Below the pieces are notes generated by a model. That model made no database searches. It saw nothing but the letters and a program-made list of their open reading frames with translations, and was not told where the DNA came from. Below are positions 22,867-31,284 of a DNA stretch of 41,255 bases, one piece after another (positions within the stretch are counted from its first letter, which is position 1; each line of letters starts with the position of its first letter). Made by a program: the position numbers and the translations under genes. This DNA comes from Nitronereus sp964503895 (GTDB lineage: Bacteria; Nitrospirota; Nitrospiria; Nitrospirales; UBA8639), in assembly GCA_964503895.1 (NCBI GenBank), contig CAZDCF010000012.1, positions 1 through 41,255 of the forward strand, read 5' to 3'.

Positions 22867-23500
22867 CTAGATAATCCTTTGGAAGAGAAAAGCGTTTGGC
22901 ATGATTAGGCTTTTTCGGTGGGTAGAACATGACCTGGTGCGCTTCCAGGTTATTGATTAGTCGATGCCCATTGGCTATTCGTTCCTTCCAAAATCTTCCT
23001 CGGACTTCAACCATATGATCGCTAGTTAATTGTATGTCTCCCTTTGTCCGGTCATGACGTCCAAAAACCAAGACCCGTTCTTCTCCGTCCTTTAAGAAAA
23101 ACACAAAATCAATAAAATATTTTGTTTCATCAAGGTGCAACTCAAGTCTTGTGACTTGTCCACGAACGCGGATGAGTTGCTGGTGATATTTCTCGGAATT
23201 TTTCAGCAATTGGGAAAGTGGTAATAGTTTATTCTTTTCAAGAATCAGTTGCGGATAGGAATTATTCCAGGCGTGGGCACTTGGCCACTGGTTATCTGCT
23301 AGGAAAGGTAAAATCAATATGAGCATGGATCCTAGAATCCAAGGGCAAGAACGTTTCCAAGTTCCTGACCATCCCCAGAGCTTTTTTGTTGTGTTTCGTA
23401 AGTTTCTATGAAATGAATTTTGAGTTAAGGGCGAGACAAAACTTTCATTAATATTTATGAAGTTGGAACGTGCGAGAAAGGAAGATTTTATTAAAACCAT
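22841..23500 (-). CDS. Probable exported or membrane-anchored protein, OB-fold-like
   Basis: The conserved-looking part is the C-terminal 150 residues: LIRVRGQVTRLELHLDETKYFIDFVFFLKDGEERVLV and MVEVRGRFWKE, which read as the strands of a small OB-fold or nucleic-acid/ligand-binding barrel. A hydrophobic helix (ILGSMLILILPFLA) ends near a cleavage-like AHA. The start is uncertain: ATG at 23500 gives 219 aa with about 50 residues before that helix, without a clear Shine-Dalgarno site; a further-upstream start would collide with the gene at 23573. It overlaps the end of the convergent glycosyltransferase gene. No named function. Confidence 0.55.
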   Translation of the reverse strand: MVLIKSSFLARSNFININESFVSPLTQNSFHRNLRNTTKKLWGWSGTWKRSCPWILGSMLILILPFLADNQWPSAHAWNNSYPQLILEKNKLLPLSQLLKNSEKYHQQLIRVRGQVTRLELHLDETKYFIDFVFFLKDGEERVLVFGRHDRTKGDIQLTSDHMVEVRGRFWKERIANGHRLINNLEAHQVMFYPPKKPNHAKRFSLPKDYLVILKDKTL

Positions 23501-23572
23501 TTTTGAATGGCCTGGTTGGGAGAGATTTCTCGTTTGTGTTATCTGACAGCAACCTGTTATCATTTTTATATT

Positions 23573-23767
23573 ATGACACGTCAACAACGATATCAGTGGC
23601 GCCACAAAGAAGCGGGTCTCTGTATTTATTGTCCTCGTAAAGCCGTGAGTCAATGGTTTTGTGAAATTCATTTGCGCAAGCGACGGACAATGATGAGGGC
23701 GCGGAAAGGAAGCCGGCCTTGGTATCCTGGAGGACCTGGACGGCCTCCTTTAAAGCGTAGTTGTTAA
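23573..23767 (+). CDS. Small basic zinc-binding protein, 64 aa
   Basis: The start is the ATG at 23573, not the longer frame. Four putative zinc ligands are visible: C17, C20, C30 and H33 (LCIYC...WFCEIH). The rest is strongly basic (KRRTMMRARKGSRPW, then PGRPPLKRSC), typical of a small nucleic-acid-binding knuckle protein. Small CxxC...CxxH proteins of this kind are common and mostly uncharacterised. It is divergent from the OB-fold-like gene. Confidence 0.6.
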   Translation: MTRQQRYQWRHKEAGLCIYCPRKAVSQWFCEIHLRKRRTMMRARKGSRPWYPGGPGRPPLKRSC

Positions 23768-24133
23768 ATGTTGATCGTTCACGACTTCTTGGGGACACAT
23801 TAAGATAGGGAATCTGAATGAAGCGTTGCGCCGAGGCCTCCTGGCGGTTTTGGTCCCCCTACCCCTCGTTTTTCCCTTTCAGTATGCAGCAATGCTTTCA
23901 TATGAATTATAAGCCAATTAGTAGATGGCTAGTTGAGAGTTTTGTCATGGCCAGGCAATATTCGCGCCATGAATGTGATGTTGAATTAGCTATATTTTTT
24001 TATCCTATATGATCAAATTTCTTTCCCAATTCGATGGCAGCAGATATATCGTTGTCAAGTCACGCGTTGGAATACCCAACCCAAACCTTCTTTTTAGCAA
24101 CCTATTCGTGAAGAAAGGACCCGTTTGTAACCT
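23768..24133. other. Intergenic region, 366 bp, no firm gene
   Basis: One short frame at 23818-24012 ends in a stretch reminiscent of the N-terminus of PilZ domains (MARQYSRHECDVELAIFF), and a later frame has DISLSS. The evidence is too weak for a gene or pseudogene call. Confidence 0.4.
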
Positions 24134-24805
24134 ATGGCCAGGTACCACCTTGATTATTATGTAACCTTGGGCGTGACGGCCGAGGCTACAGATGAAGAAA
24201 TCAAGCGATCATATCGAAAATTAGCCTTGAAGTATCACCCTGATCGTAATCAAGGCAACAAAGAAGCTGAAGAAAAAATTCGGGAGATCAATGCTGCCTA
24301 TGAAATTCTTGGTGATCCAAAGACTAGAAAGTCCTATGAGCGCATGCGATTTGGCGGATTTGGATCGAAAACAGATCATCCTGAGGATATGGCAACTGAG
24401 ACATTTGATCCCGGTGCTATCCTTGAAGCCATGGAAAAAAAGTTGTGGGAGGAAGGGCGACTCGAAATATTTCGAATGTTGATGAAGGACATTCCCCGAG
24501 TAAAATCTGAGTTAGCTATCATTCGTGAGGCAACGGTTGCAAAGTTTGGCTATGATAAATTTCGTGAAGATATTGTGAAGCAGCAAGCAAATTTAGTCAT
24601 TAAGGAATTCATTTCCGAAGAAATGAATGAGCGGAGCGAGCGATTGATTGAAGTGGGTTTCCAAATGATGTTGTCTCAAGGTGTTGAGGGAGTCGGCGGT
24701 CAACAGGGGCAGGACTGGGTGAAAAAGCAATTGGGAGAAGCTTTCGACCGTGGCCGAGTGGATGGGTATTGTGAAGCGTGCGAATTATTTTATGTAAGAA
24801 GTTGA
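24134..24805 (+). CDS. J-domain (DnaJ-like) co-chaperone
   Basis: 223 aa with an N-terminal J domain (residues about 7-70): YYVTLGVTAEATDEEIKRSYRKLALKYHPDRN, including the HPD tripeptide that stimulates Hsp70 ATPase. Only one J domain and no Gly/Phe region or zinc ring, so it is a type III J protein, not DnaJ. The remaining 150 residues are helical and charged and probably form the specificity domain for a client. AAGGA lies 13 bases before the ATG. The terminal CEACELFYVRS may be a small metal-binding or dimer motif. Confidence 0.88.
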   Translation: MARYHLDYYVTLGVTAEATDEEIKRSYRKLALKYHPDRNQGNKEAEEKIREINAAYEILGDPKTRKSYERMRFGGFGSKTDHPEDMATETFDPGAILEAMEKKLWEEGRLEIFRMLMKDIPRVKSELAIIREATVAKFGYDKFREDIVKQQANLVIKEFISEEMNERSERLIEVGFQMMLSQGVEGVGGQQGQDWVKKQLGEAFDRGRVDGYCEACELFYVRS

Positions 24806-24977
24806 TCGGCTTCTTTCCTAGTTGTTTCCCATATCATTTCCCTTTTTCGTCCGTCCAAAGTGTTAGAGGTATTTTAAACAAGTGCCTTGGCCTTCTTCTG
24901 GTAGGAATTGCTTGGGGCGAATCCGTCAGTTCCTTTTAATTGTAACCTAAGATTTCTCCGCACATTTTTGTGCAACT

Positions 24978-25065
24978 TGGCGGAGGGGGTGGGATTCGAA
25001 CCCACGGTGGCTTGCACCACTCCGGTTTTCAAGACCGGCGCCTTCGTCCACTCGACCACCCCTCC
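24978..25065 (-). tRNA. tRNA-Ser (anticodon UGA)
   Basis: 88 nt on the minus strand. Acceptor stem GGAGGGG pairs with its complement, discriminator G, and CCA is encoded. The anticodon loop CTTGAAA sits in the CCGGT/ACCGG stem, giving UGA. The long variable arm (AGTGGTGCAAGCCACC) is characteristic of class II tRNA-Ser, and the T arm GTTCGAATC is intact. It lies just downstream of serS. Confidence 0.96.
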
Positions 25066-25088
25066 AAATCTCAATTATTCCAACTGAG

Positions 25089-25319
25089 TTATTGCACGAC
25101 TTCTTTTATGAGAAACCAACCTTTTTGTTTCATACATACTTCAAAGCCGGCTTGCCCGCCTAATCCCGCCATTCCTCGCTCTTTCGAGCATGCTTCTTTC
25201 GCGCGTTGAAATTCTCCACGAGACGCTCCGGGTTTTGACCAGGAGGTCTTTATGGTCGGGAGAGAACAGGCTGTGGCTATCAGGGTTCCTATAGCGATAA
25301 GGTACACTCCATTTCTCAT
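25089..25319 (-). CDS. Small lipoprotein, 76 aa
   Basis: The precursor has a hydrophobic signal and the lipobox ATAC (residues 15-18). The mature protein has two further Cys (ACSKERG and EVCMKQKGW), which could form one disulfide in the envelope. The tail GFEVCMKQKGWFLIKE resembles a short family of small lipoproteins with a CMxxKGW motif. AAGGTGAG precedes the ATG. It is on the same strand as serS, 75 bases after it, and upstream of tRNA-Ser. Confidence 0.65.
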   Translation of the reverse strand: MRNGVYLIAIGTLIATACSLPTIKTSWSKPGASRGEFQRAKEACSKERGMAGLGGQAGFEVCMKQKGWFLIKEVVQ

Positions 25320-25393
25320 GTGCTCACCTTGGGTTAGGTTGTTATAGTTGTGTCTTAGGGTCGGTTTAGCTTTCGAATTACGATCAGGAAGTC

Positions 25394-26677
25394 TTAGCGC
25401 GACTTAGGTGGTGTGATGTATTCGATACCGTGCATATATGGTTGAAGAGCTTTGGGAACTTTTACGGACCCATCTTCTTGTTGATAATTTTCTAATATGG
25501 CGACTACTGTTCGACCGATTGCTACGCCTGAACCATTTAATGTGTGGGCAGTTTCCGGCTTTCCCCTCTTTGGTCGAAAACGAATATTGGCGCGGCGTGC
25601 TTGAAAAGCTTCGAAGTTACTACAGGAAGAAATTTCTCGATATCGCTCCTGTGAGGGGAGCCAAATTTCTAGATCATATGTCTTGGCCGCAGCAAAGCCC
25701 ATATCTCCACTACAGAGGGTCATGACCCGATAGGGCAATTCGAGCGATTGGAGAATCGATTCAGCCGAATTTGTGATGTGTTCAAGTTCCATATAGGAAT
25801 GATCCGGATGGCTAAAAGTCACAAGTTCGACTTTATGAAATTGGTGCATACGAATCAGTCCACGTGTGTCTTGTCCGTATGATCCAGCTTCCCGACGAAA
25901 GCAGGGCGTATGGGCTACATGTCGAATGGGTAGGGCGGACTCAGGAAGGATCTCATCCCGGTACATATTGGTTACGGGTACTTCTGCAGTGGGAATCAAT
26001 AAAAAGTCATCGTTATGCAACTGAAAAAGGTCGTGTTCAAATTTAGGGAGTTGCCCAGTTCCAATCATGGAGATCCGATTGACCAGATAGGGAGGCAACA
26101 CTTCGGTATAGCCATGGGTTTGAATATGCGTATCCAACATGAAGGTGGCTAAGGCTCGCTCAAGCTGTGCACCGAGACCCAAAGAAATGGAAAAGCGAGC
26201 ACCGGCTATTTTGGCAGCCCGTTCAAAATCTAAGATGCCGAGTGATTCTCCTAGTTCCCAGTGGGGTTTTGGTTTAAAGGAAAACTTAGGGATTTTTCCC
26301 CAACGCCGTGCTTCTACATTATCCGCTTCCTGAGTCCCTCCGGGAACGGTGGAATGTGGGATATTGGGTATGCGGAGGGCAATGTCTTCAAGTTGTTCTT
26401 CAATAGTTCGTAGTTGTTCCTCCTGTTTTTTGATGGTATCCCCAACTGTACGCATAGAGGTCATGGCTTCGTCAGCTGGTTGTTTATTTCGTTTGAGTTG
26501 GGCGACTTCGTCGGAGCCTTTTTTGAGTTGATGTCGAGAGGCTTCGACTTGGGCGATTATCTCGCTACGGGAGTGGAGTAACTCCCTCAAATCGACCCAG
26601 GCCACATCTTGGCCCCTATTCCCGAGTTGCTCTTGAATAGAATCAAATTGGTCCCGAAGTGTTCGAAGTTCGTACAT
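25394..26677 (-). CDS. serS: Seryl-tRNA synthetase
   Basis: Charges tRNA-Ser with serine. 427 aa with the normal two-part build: an N-terminal antiparallel coiled-coil (residues about 25-100, heavy in Glu/Arg/Gln) that grips the long variable arm, then a class II catalytic domain with motif 2 FRREAGSYGQDTRGLIRMHQFHKVE and motif 3 NGSGVAIGRTVVAILENYQ. QTHGYTEVLPPYLV and the TAEVPVTN serine-site sequence are also typical. A small lipoprotein gene and a tRNA-Ser gene lie immediately downstream on the same strand. Confidence 0.97.
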   Translation of the reverse strand: MYELRTLRDQFDSIQEQLGNRGQDVAWVDLRELLHSRSEIIAQVEASRHQLKKGSDEVAQLKRNKQPADEAMTSMRTVGDTIKKQEEQLRTIEEQLEDIALRIPNIPHSTVPGGTQEADNVEARRWGKIPKFSFKPKPHWELGESLGILDFERAAKIAGARFSISLGLGAQLERALATFMLDTHIQTHGYTEVLPPYLVNRISMIGTGQLPKFEHDLFQLHNDDFLLIPTAEVPVTNMYRDEILPESALPIRHVAHTPCFRREAGSYGQDTRGLIRMHQFHKVELVTFSHPDHSYMELEHITNSAESILQSLELPYRVMTLCSGDMGFAAAKTYDLEIWLPSQERYREISSCSNFEAFQARRANIRFRPKRGKPETAHTLNGSGVAIGRTVVAILENYQQEDGSVKVPKALQPYMHGIEYITPPKSR

Positions 26678-26797
26678 GGAGGTCCGCTCAACTTATTGAA
26701 AACGCTATCGAAATTTAACACTTGTCTTCAAGGCAGTCAATGCGTACTTGGCGCCACTAGACTTGCCAGCATTGGGTGATTTCGTTACGCTGATCTC

Positions 26798-26971
26798 ATG
26801 CCGTATGTGTTTCCACATGAAAACCTCTTTATGGGTGGAGTTGCCCTCTTAATCATCGCATTGTTATTTCTTCGTGTGCGAGTGACGCTCCGACGTCGTT
26901 TCTTGACAAATATGGACACACGGGTGGAAACCTCCACTGATAGTCAAAAAGGCACCCCGCCTTTGGTTTGA
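26798..26971 (+). CDS. Small single-span membrane protein, 57 aa
   Basis: A short ATG-initiated frame in the divergent gap between serS and rph. It encodes one hydrophobic helix (FMGGVALLIIALLFLRV, residues 11-27) followed by a basic segment (TLRRRFLTN), then a polar tail. No clear ribosome binding site is visible. Its stop codon lies inside the first copy of a 20 bp tandem repeat. The coding call is tentative. Confidence 0.4.
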   Translation: MPYVFPHENLFMGGVALLIIALLFLRVRVTLRRRFLTNMDTRVETSTDSQKGTPPLV

Positions 26972-26997
26972 TCTTTCCGCCTTTGGTTTGATCTTTT
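26958..26997 (+). repeat. Tandem direct repeat, 2 x 20 bp
   Basis: CCGCCTTTGGTTTGATCTTT occurs at 26958-26977 and again, exactly, at 26978-26997, directly adjacent. It lies 50 bases ahead of the rph start codon and overlaps the end of the small frame at 26798-26971. The second copy is extended into a T run. Confidence 0.95.
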
Positions 26998-27047
26998 TTC
27001 GCTCCAGCCTCTATAATCGCCATCTTTTTCAACATGGAGGGTGTTGT

Positions 27048-27785
27048 ATGAATGGTGCTGCCCGGCTACAGCGGATCGATGGTCGTCAATGTGATGAGAT
27101 TCGGCCCGTTAATATGACACGTCCATTTATTAAGCATGCCGATGGTTCGGTTCTCATTGAAATGGGGGATACGAAAGTCATCTGTACGGCTTCGATCGAG
27201 GAAAAAGTTCCTTCGTTTTTAAGGGATAAAGGACAGGGATGGGTCACGGCCGAATACGCCATGTTACCTCGTTCCACGCATGAGCGGACCCCTCGTGAGG
27301 CCTCCAGAGGCAAGCAGAGCGGTCGGACTCTGGAAATTCAGCGATTAGTTGGACGTGCGCTTCGAGCGGTCACGGATATGAGTGCGATGGGCGAACGAAC
27401 GATTTGGGTCGATTGTGATGTGATTCAGGCCGATGGTGGCACCAGGACGGCTTCAATAACCGGGGCGTTTATTGCTCTGGTTGATGCGTTTATTAAACTT
27501 AAGGATAAAAAGCTGCTAGAGAAAATCCCCTTAACCGATTATTTGGCTGCGGTAAGTGTGGGAAAGGTTGGCGGGGAATTGTTTGTGGATCTCTGTTATG
27601 AAGAAGATTCCATGGCGGAAGTGGACATGAATTTGGTGATGACCGGTCAAGGCCGTTTGGTCGAGGTTCAGGGTACTGCCGAGCGGGGTACCTTTGGGAA
27701 AAATGAGCTTGATGATTTACTGGTCCTGGGATGGGGCGGCATTCAACGGTTGGTCAAGTTGCAAAAAGAACTTGTGACATTATAA
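27048..27785 (+). CDS. rph: Ribonuclease PH
   Basis: 3'-5' phosphorolytic exoribonuclease that trims tRNA 3' ends. The start is ATG 27048 with GGAGG seven bases upstream; the 20 residues before it read from a TTG and are not RNase PH-like. 245 aa is standard. RIDGRQCDEIRPV is the N-terminal hallmark; EYAMLPRSTHERTPREAS and GRALRAVTDMSAMGERTIWVDCDVIQADGGTRTASI carry the phosphate-binding Arg/Ser and catalytic Asp residues. It is followed six bases later by rdgB. Two tRNA genes lie about 600 bases downstream. Confidence 0.97.
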   Translation: MNGAARLQRIDGRQCDEIRPVNMTRPFIKHADGSVLIEMGDTKVICTASIEEKVPSFLRDKGQGWVTAEYAMLPRSTHERTPREASRGKQSGRTLEIQRLVGRALRAVTDMSAMGERTIWVDCDVIQADGGTRTASITGAFIALVDAFIKLKDKKLLEKIPLTDYLAAVSVGKVGGELFVDLCYEEDSMAEVDMNLVMTGQGRLVEVQGTAERGTFGKNELDDLLVLGWGGIQRLVKLQKELVTL

Positions 27786-27791
27786 GCAGCC

Positions 27792-28391
27792 ATGAGTGTG
27801 GAATTAGTTCTTGCGACAGGCAATCTCAATAAACAAAAAGAAATTATGGCGGTGCTTAGTGACTTGCCTATCACGGTTCGAAATCAGAGTGAATTTGGGC
27901 CTGTTCCCGAGATCATTGAAGATGGAGAAACATGCGAAGCAAATGCTGTTAAAAAAGCAACTATTATCGCCAAGCATACTGGCAGATTAACCTTGGCAGA
28001 TGACACTGGACTTGAAGTTGAAGCTTTAGAAGGGGCGCCTGGGGTCTATGCCGCGCGATACGCTGGAGAAAATGCCACCTATAATGATAATTGCCAGAAA
28101 TTATTGAAGGAACTACAAGGGGTTCCACTTGATAATCGAAACGCTAGGTTTGTGACAGTGATTGCAATTGCCGGACCTTCAGGGCCCGTTGAGGTTGTTG
28201 AAGGTGAGTTGGAGGGAAAGATTAGCGAAACGCCATCCGGAACTGGTGGATTTGGTTATGACCCGGTATTTATCGTCCCGGAGTTGGGAAAGACACTCGC
28301 TCAGATAACACTTGAAGAAAAGAACCAAATCAGTCATCGTGGACGGGCGTTGGCCAAGATCAAAAATCTATTAAAATACAAACTTCAATGA
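27792..28391 (+). CDS. rdgB: XTP/dITP diphosphatase (house-cleaning NTPase)
   Basis: Hydrolyses non-canonical purine nucleotides (dITP, XTP) to monophosphates so that they are not built into DNA or RNA. 199 aa is typical of the HAM1 family. LATGNLNKQKEI is the nucleotide-binding SGNxxKxxE motif; LTLADDTGLEVEALEGAPGVYAARYAGE holds the metal-binding Asp and the base-contacting loop; GFGYDPVF and ISHRGRALAKI complete it. Adjacent to rph with only six bases between them, a common pair in bacteria. Confidence 0.97.
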   Translation: MSVELVLATGNLNKQKEIMAVLSDLPITVRNQSEFGPVPEIIEDGETCEANAVKKATIIAKHTGRLTLADDTGLEVEALEGAPGVYAARYAGENATYNDNCQKLLKELQGVPLDNRNARFVTVIAIAGPSGPVEVVEGELEGKISETPSGTGGFGYDPVFIVPELGKTLAQITLEEKNQISHRGRALAKIKNLLKYKLQ

Positions 28392-28401
28392 ACCTTAATG
28401 T

Positions 28402-28478
<77 letters not shown>

Positions 28479-28516
28479 TTCACCGATCTTTATCATTAAC
28501 GATGCTTCCTCCTCTT

Positions 28517-28593
28517 GCGCCTGTAGCTCAGTTGGACAGAGCATCGGCCTTCTAAGCCGGTTGTCGCAGGTTCGATTCCTGCCGGGCGCACCA
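28517..28593 (+). tRNA. tRNA-Arg (anticodon UCU)
   Basis: 77 nt including CCA. The acceptor stem GCGCCTG/CGGGCGC includes one G-T pair. The anticodon stem has the loop TTCTAAG, giving UCU. D and T arms (CAGGTTCGATTCCTG) are complete. It follows tRNA-Pro by 38 bases. Confidence 0.95.
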
Positions 28594-28624
28594 CAAAATG
28601 ATGTTGAAAAAGAATTTATTCAAC

Positions 28625-28682
28625 ACCATGAAGTCCTCGGGTTTCTAATCCGAAGGTCATAGATTCGAATCCTTTCCCAAGT
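28625..28682 (+). pseudogene. Degenerate tRNA (Arg-UCU-like) remnant
   Basis: About 30 bases after tRNA-Arg there is an anticodon arm (TCGGG 28637-28641, loop TTTCTAA, TCCGA 28649-28653) with UCU in the loop, followed by a variable-loop-like GGTCA and the T-loop AGATTCGAATCCT. The T stem pairs poorly, no D arm is recognisable, and there is no acceptor partner. This reads as the decayed 3' half of a duplicated tRNA. Confidence 0.6.
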
Positions 28683-28904
28683 ATGGTTGGATGGTTGGTA
28701 TCACTAGAGTTGACTCAATAACAGCATTCGTTGGGCCACAGTACCTACGAAAATTGGGGCTTTAGGCGGAGAGGAATGGGCCTTTCGGTTGATTGTGCTT
28801 ATTAAAAGATCCTTATAGAATCTGTGGCTGTTTGTCTGGTTATTATTGGGCGATATACCCAAGTATTTTGCCCGTAAAAAAGTTCCCTTAAAGCGGAGGA
28901 AATC

Positions 28905-31142
28905 GTGGCTACAGAACCGGATATTATTTACACAAAAGTTGATGAAGCCCCTGAATTAGCAAGTGGATCGTTCCTGCCAATTATTCAAGCCTTTGCCGGT
29001 ACCGCTGGTGTGAACGTTGGTACCAAGGACATTTCTTTGGCTGGCCGTATCATTTCCCAATTTCCTGAATGGTTGAAGCCAGAGCAACAACAGCCGGATG
29101 ATCTCGCGTTATTGGGTGAAATCGTGATGACCCCAGAGTCGAATGTCATCAAACTTCCCAACATTAGTGCTTCGCTCCCACAAATCAAAGGTTGTGTCGA
29201 GGAATTGCAATCTCAAGGGTACAACATTCCTGATTATCCTGAAGAACCGAAAAATGACGAAGAAAAGGACATTAAAGCTCGATTTGATAAGGTTAAGGGC
29301 AGTGCGGTGAATCCCGTATTGCGCCAAGGCAATTCTGATCGTCGGGCTTCAGCCTCAGTGAAACAATACGCCCAAAAAAATCCTCACAAAATGGGAAAGT
29401 GGACCAAAGATTCCAAAACACATGTGGCGCATATGTCTGGTGGCGACTTTTTTGAGAACGAAAAGTCTACGACAATAACCGACCAGACAGCCGGGGCTGG
29501 AAAAATTGAATTTGTGGGCAAGGATGGGAGCACGAAGGTATTAAAGGATAAGGTGAAATTCGATAAGGGTGATGTGGTCGATGCCACCAAGATGAGTGCC
29601 AAAGCCTTACGTCAATTTTTTAGGGATCAGATTGAAGATAGCAAGAAAGATAAGAGTGTTTTATTCTCTTTGCACATGAAAGCCACGATGATGAAGGTGT
29701 CCGATCCCATTATCTTCGGGCATTGCGTCGAGGTCTATTTCGAGGATGTCTTTAAAAAGCACGCGAAAGCCTTTGCAGAGCTTGGTGTGAATGCTAATAA
29801 CGGGTTAGGTGATGTCTATGCCAAAATTGGCAAGCTCTCTGACGCTCAACAAAGCGAAATTAAAGCAGACATTGAGGCTGCGCTGAGCAATGGACCAACT
29901 ATGGCCATGGTAGATTCAGATAAAGGGATTACCAACCTTCATGTTCCTAGCGATATTATCATTGATGCTTCGATGGCAGCTGCTCTCCGCGTTGGTGGAA
30001 AAATGTGGGGACCTGATGGCAACGAGCACGATATGAAAGCTATGATTCCTGATCGAAGCTATGCGGGTATTTATCAAGCGGTGGCTGATTTTTGTCGAGA
30101 GAATGGAGAGTTTAATCCTTCTACGATGGGTAGTGTACCCAACGTTGGCTTAATGGCTCAGAAAGCCGAGGAATATGGGTCGCACGACAAAACCTTCGAA
30201 GCGCCTGGTGATGGAACCATTCGTGTGATCGACGGGGTTGGGAATGTGTTGTTGGAGCAACTAGTTGAGGAGGATGATGTTTTTCGGGCATGTACGGTGA
30301 AAGATATTCCTATTCAAGATTGGGTGAAGTTAGCAGTTAATCGTTCCAAAGCGTCTTCCACGCCGGTCGTGTTTTGGTTGAATAAGAATCGGGCTCACGA
30401 TGCTCAGCTGCTTGAAAAACTCAATAGGTATTTAAAAGATCATGATACGACCGAGTTGGATATTCAAATTATGGCTCCTGTGGATGCCATGAAGCATTCG
30501 CTTCAACGGGCCAAAGAAGGAAAAGACACTATTGCTGCGACGGGTAATGTGCTTCGGGACTATCTCACCGACTTATTTCCAATTTTAGAGCTGGGTACGA
30601 GTGCCAAGATGTTGTCGATTGTTCCGCTCATTAATGGTGGGGGACTCTTTGAAACTGGGGCTGGTGGTTCAGCTCCCAAGCATGTTCAACAGTTCGTGAA
30701 GGAAGGACATCTTCGCTGGGATTCACTTGGCGAATTTTTAGCACTCGCAGAATCCTTTGCGCATTTGAGCCGATTCAAAAACAACAAAAAAGCTCAAGTG
30801 TTGGCGGATACGCTTGACAAAGCCACTGGTAAACTTATGGAAAACCGCAAGTCGCCCGGTCGTGTTTTAGGTGAGTTGGATAACGCCGGCAGTCATGTGT
30901 ACGAGGCTATGTATTGGGCACAGGAGCTTGCCTTACAAAACGATGACGCAGATCTGAAAACAAAATTTGCTCCGATTGCCAAGGAATTGGAGCGTAATCG
31001 CGATAAGATTCTGGAAGAGATGAAAGTGATTAAAGGTAAACCAGTTGATGTCGGTGGCTATTATCATCCAAAGCCCGAAAAAATAAAAGCTGGGATGCGT
31101 CCAAGCTCCACGCTTAATAATATATTAGCAACATTGTCCTAG
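28905..31142 (+). CDS. icd: Isocitrate dehydrogenase, NADP-dependent, monomeric
   Basis: Oxidatively decarboxylates isocitrate to 2-oxoglutarate, or runs in reverse in reductive TCA-cycle organisms. 745 aa and the sequence (VLRQGNSDRRASASVKQYA, PHKMGKWTKDSKTHVAHM, ISASLPQIKGCVEELQ, YNIPDYPEEPK) identify the monomeric 80 kDa type, not the common dimeric one. Start codon is GTG at 28905, with GGAGG five bases ahead. It is a single-gene unit closed by a strong terminator at 31168. The reducing direction cannot be judged from sequence. Confidence 0.97.
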   Translation: MATEPDIIYTKVDEAPELASGSFLPIIQAFAGTAGVNVGTKDISLAGRIISQFPEWLKPEQQQPDDLALLGEIVMTPESNVIKLPNISASLPQIKGCVEELQSQGYNIPDYPEEPKNDEEKDIKARFDKVKGSAVNPVLRQGNSDRRASASVKQYAQKNPHKMGKWTKDSKTHVAHMSGGDFFENEKSTTITDQTAGAGKIEFVGKDGSTKVLKDKVKFDKGDVVDATKMSAKALRQFFRDQIEDSKKDKSVLFSLHMKATMMKVSDPIIFGHCVEVYFEDVFKKHAKAFAELGVNANNGLGDVYAKIGKLSDAQQSEIKADIEAALSNGPTMAMVDSDKGITNLHVPSDIIIDASMAAALRVGGKMWGPDGNEHDMKAMIPDRSYAGIYQAVADFCRENGEFNPSTMGSVPNVGLMAQKAEEYGSHDKTFEAPGDGTIRVIDGVGNVLLEQLVEEDDVFRACTVKDIPIQDWVKLAVNRSKASSTPVVFWLNKNRAHDAQLLEKLNRYLKDHDTTELDIQIMAPVDAMKHSLQRAKEGKDTIAATGNVLRDYLTDLFPILELGTSAKMLSIVPLINGGGLFETGAGGSAPKHVQQFVKEGHLRWDSLGEFLALAESFAHLSRFKNNKKAQVLADTLDKATGKLMENRKSPGRVLGELDNAGSHVYEAMYWAQELALQNDDADLKTKFAPIAKELERNRDKILEEMKVIKGKPVDVGGYYHPKPEKIKAGMRPSSTLNNILATLS

Positions 31143-31167
31143 CCTCATTACTAGTCTGGTTTTTGAA

Positions 31168-31213
31168 ACACGAGCCCTGCCAAAATATTAATTGGCGGGG
31201 CTCGTGTTTTTTT
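31168..31213 (+). terminator. Intrinsic terminator of icd
   Basis: A 16 bp stem (31168-31183 with 31192-31207, one G-T pair) with an 8 nt loop, ending in a run of seven T. It starts 25 bases after the icd stop. Confidence 0.93.
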
Positions 31214-31284
31214 GAAGGCATCAACTTTTTAATTACAAAAACAAAGTAGATTGGAAACTTGCTAGGAAGTCTCAAGCAGTATTT

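Noticed and set aside
23818..24012. 64 aa frame with a PilZ-like N-terminal stretch
   Set aside because: The match is a few residues only, and the frame stops at once after a T-rich run; a frameshifted PilZ gene is possible but cannot be supported.
24874..25209. Short frames on both strands across tRNA-Ser
   Set aside because: They are formed by the tRNA itself and its flanks; the tRNA structure is complete.
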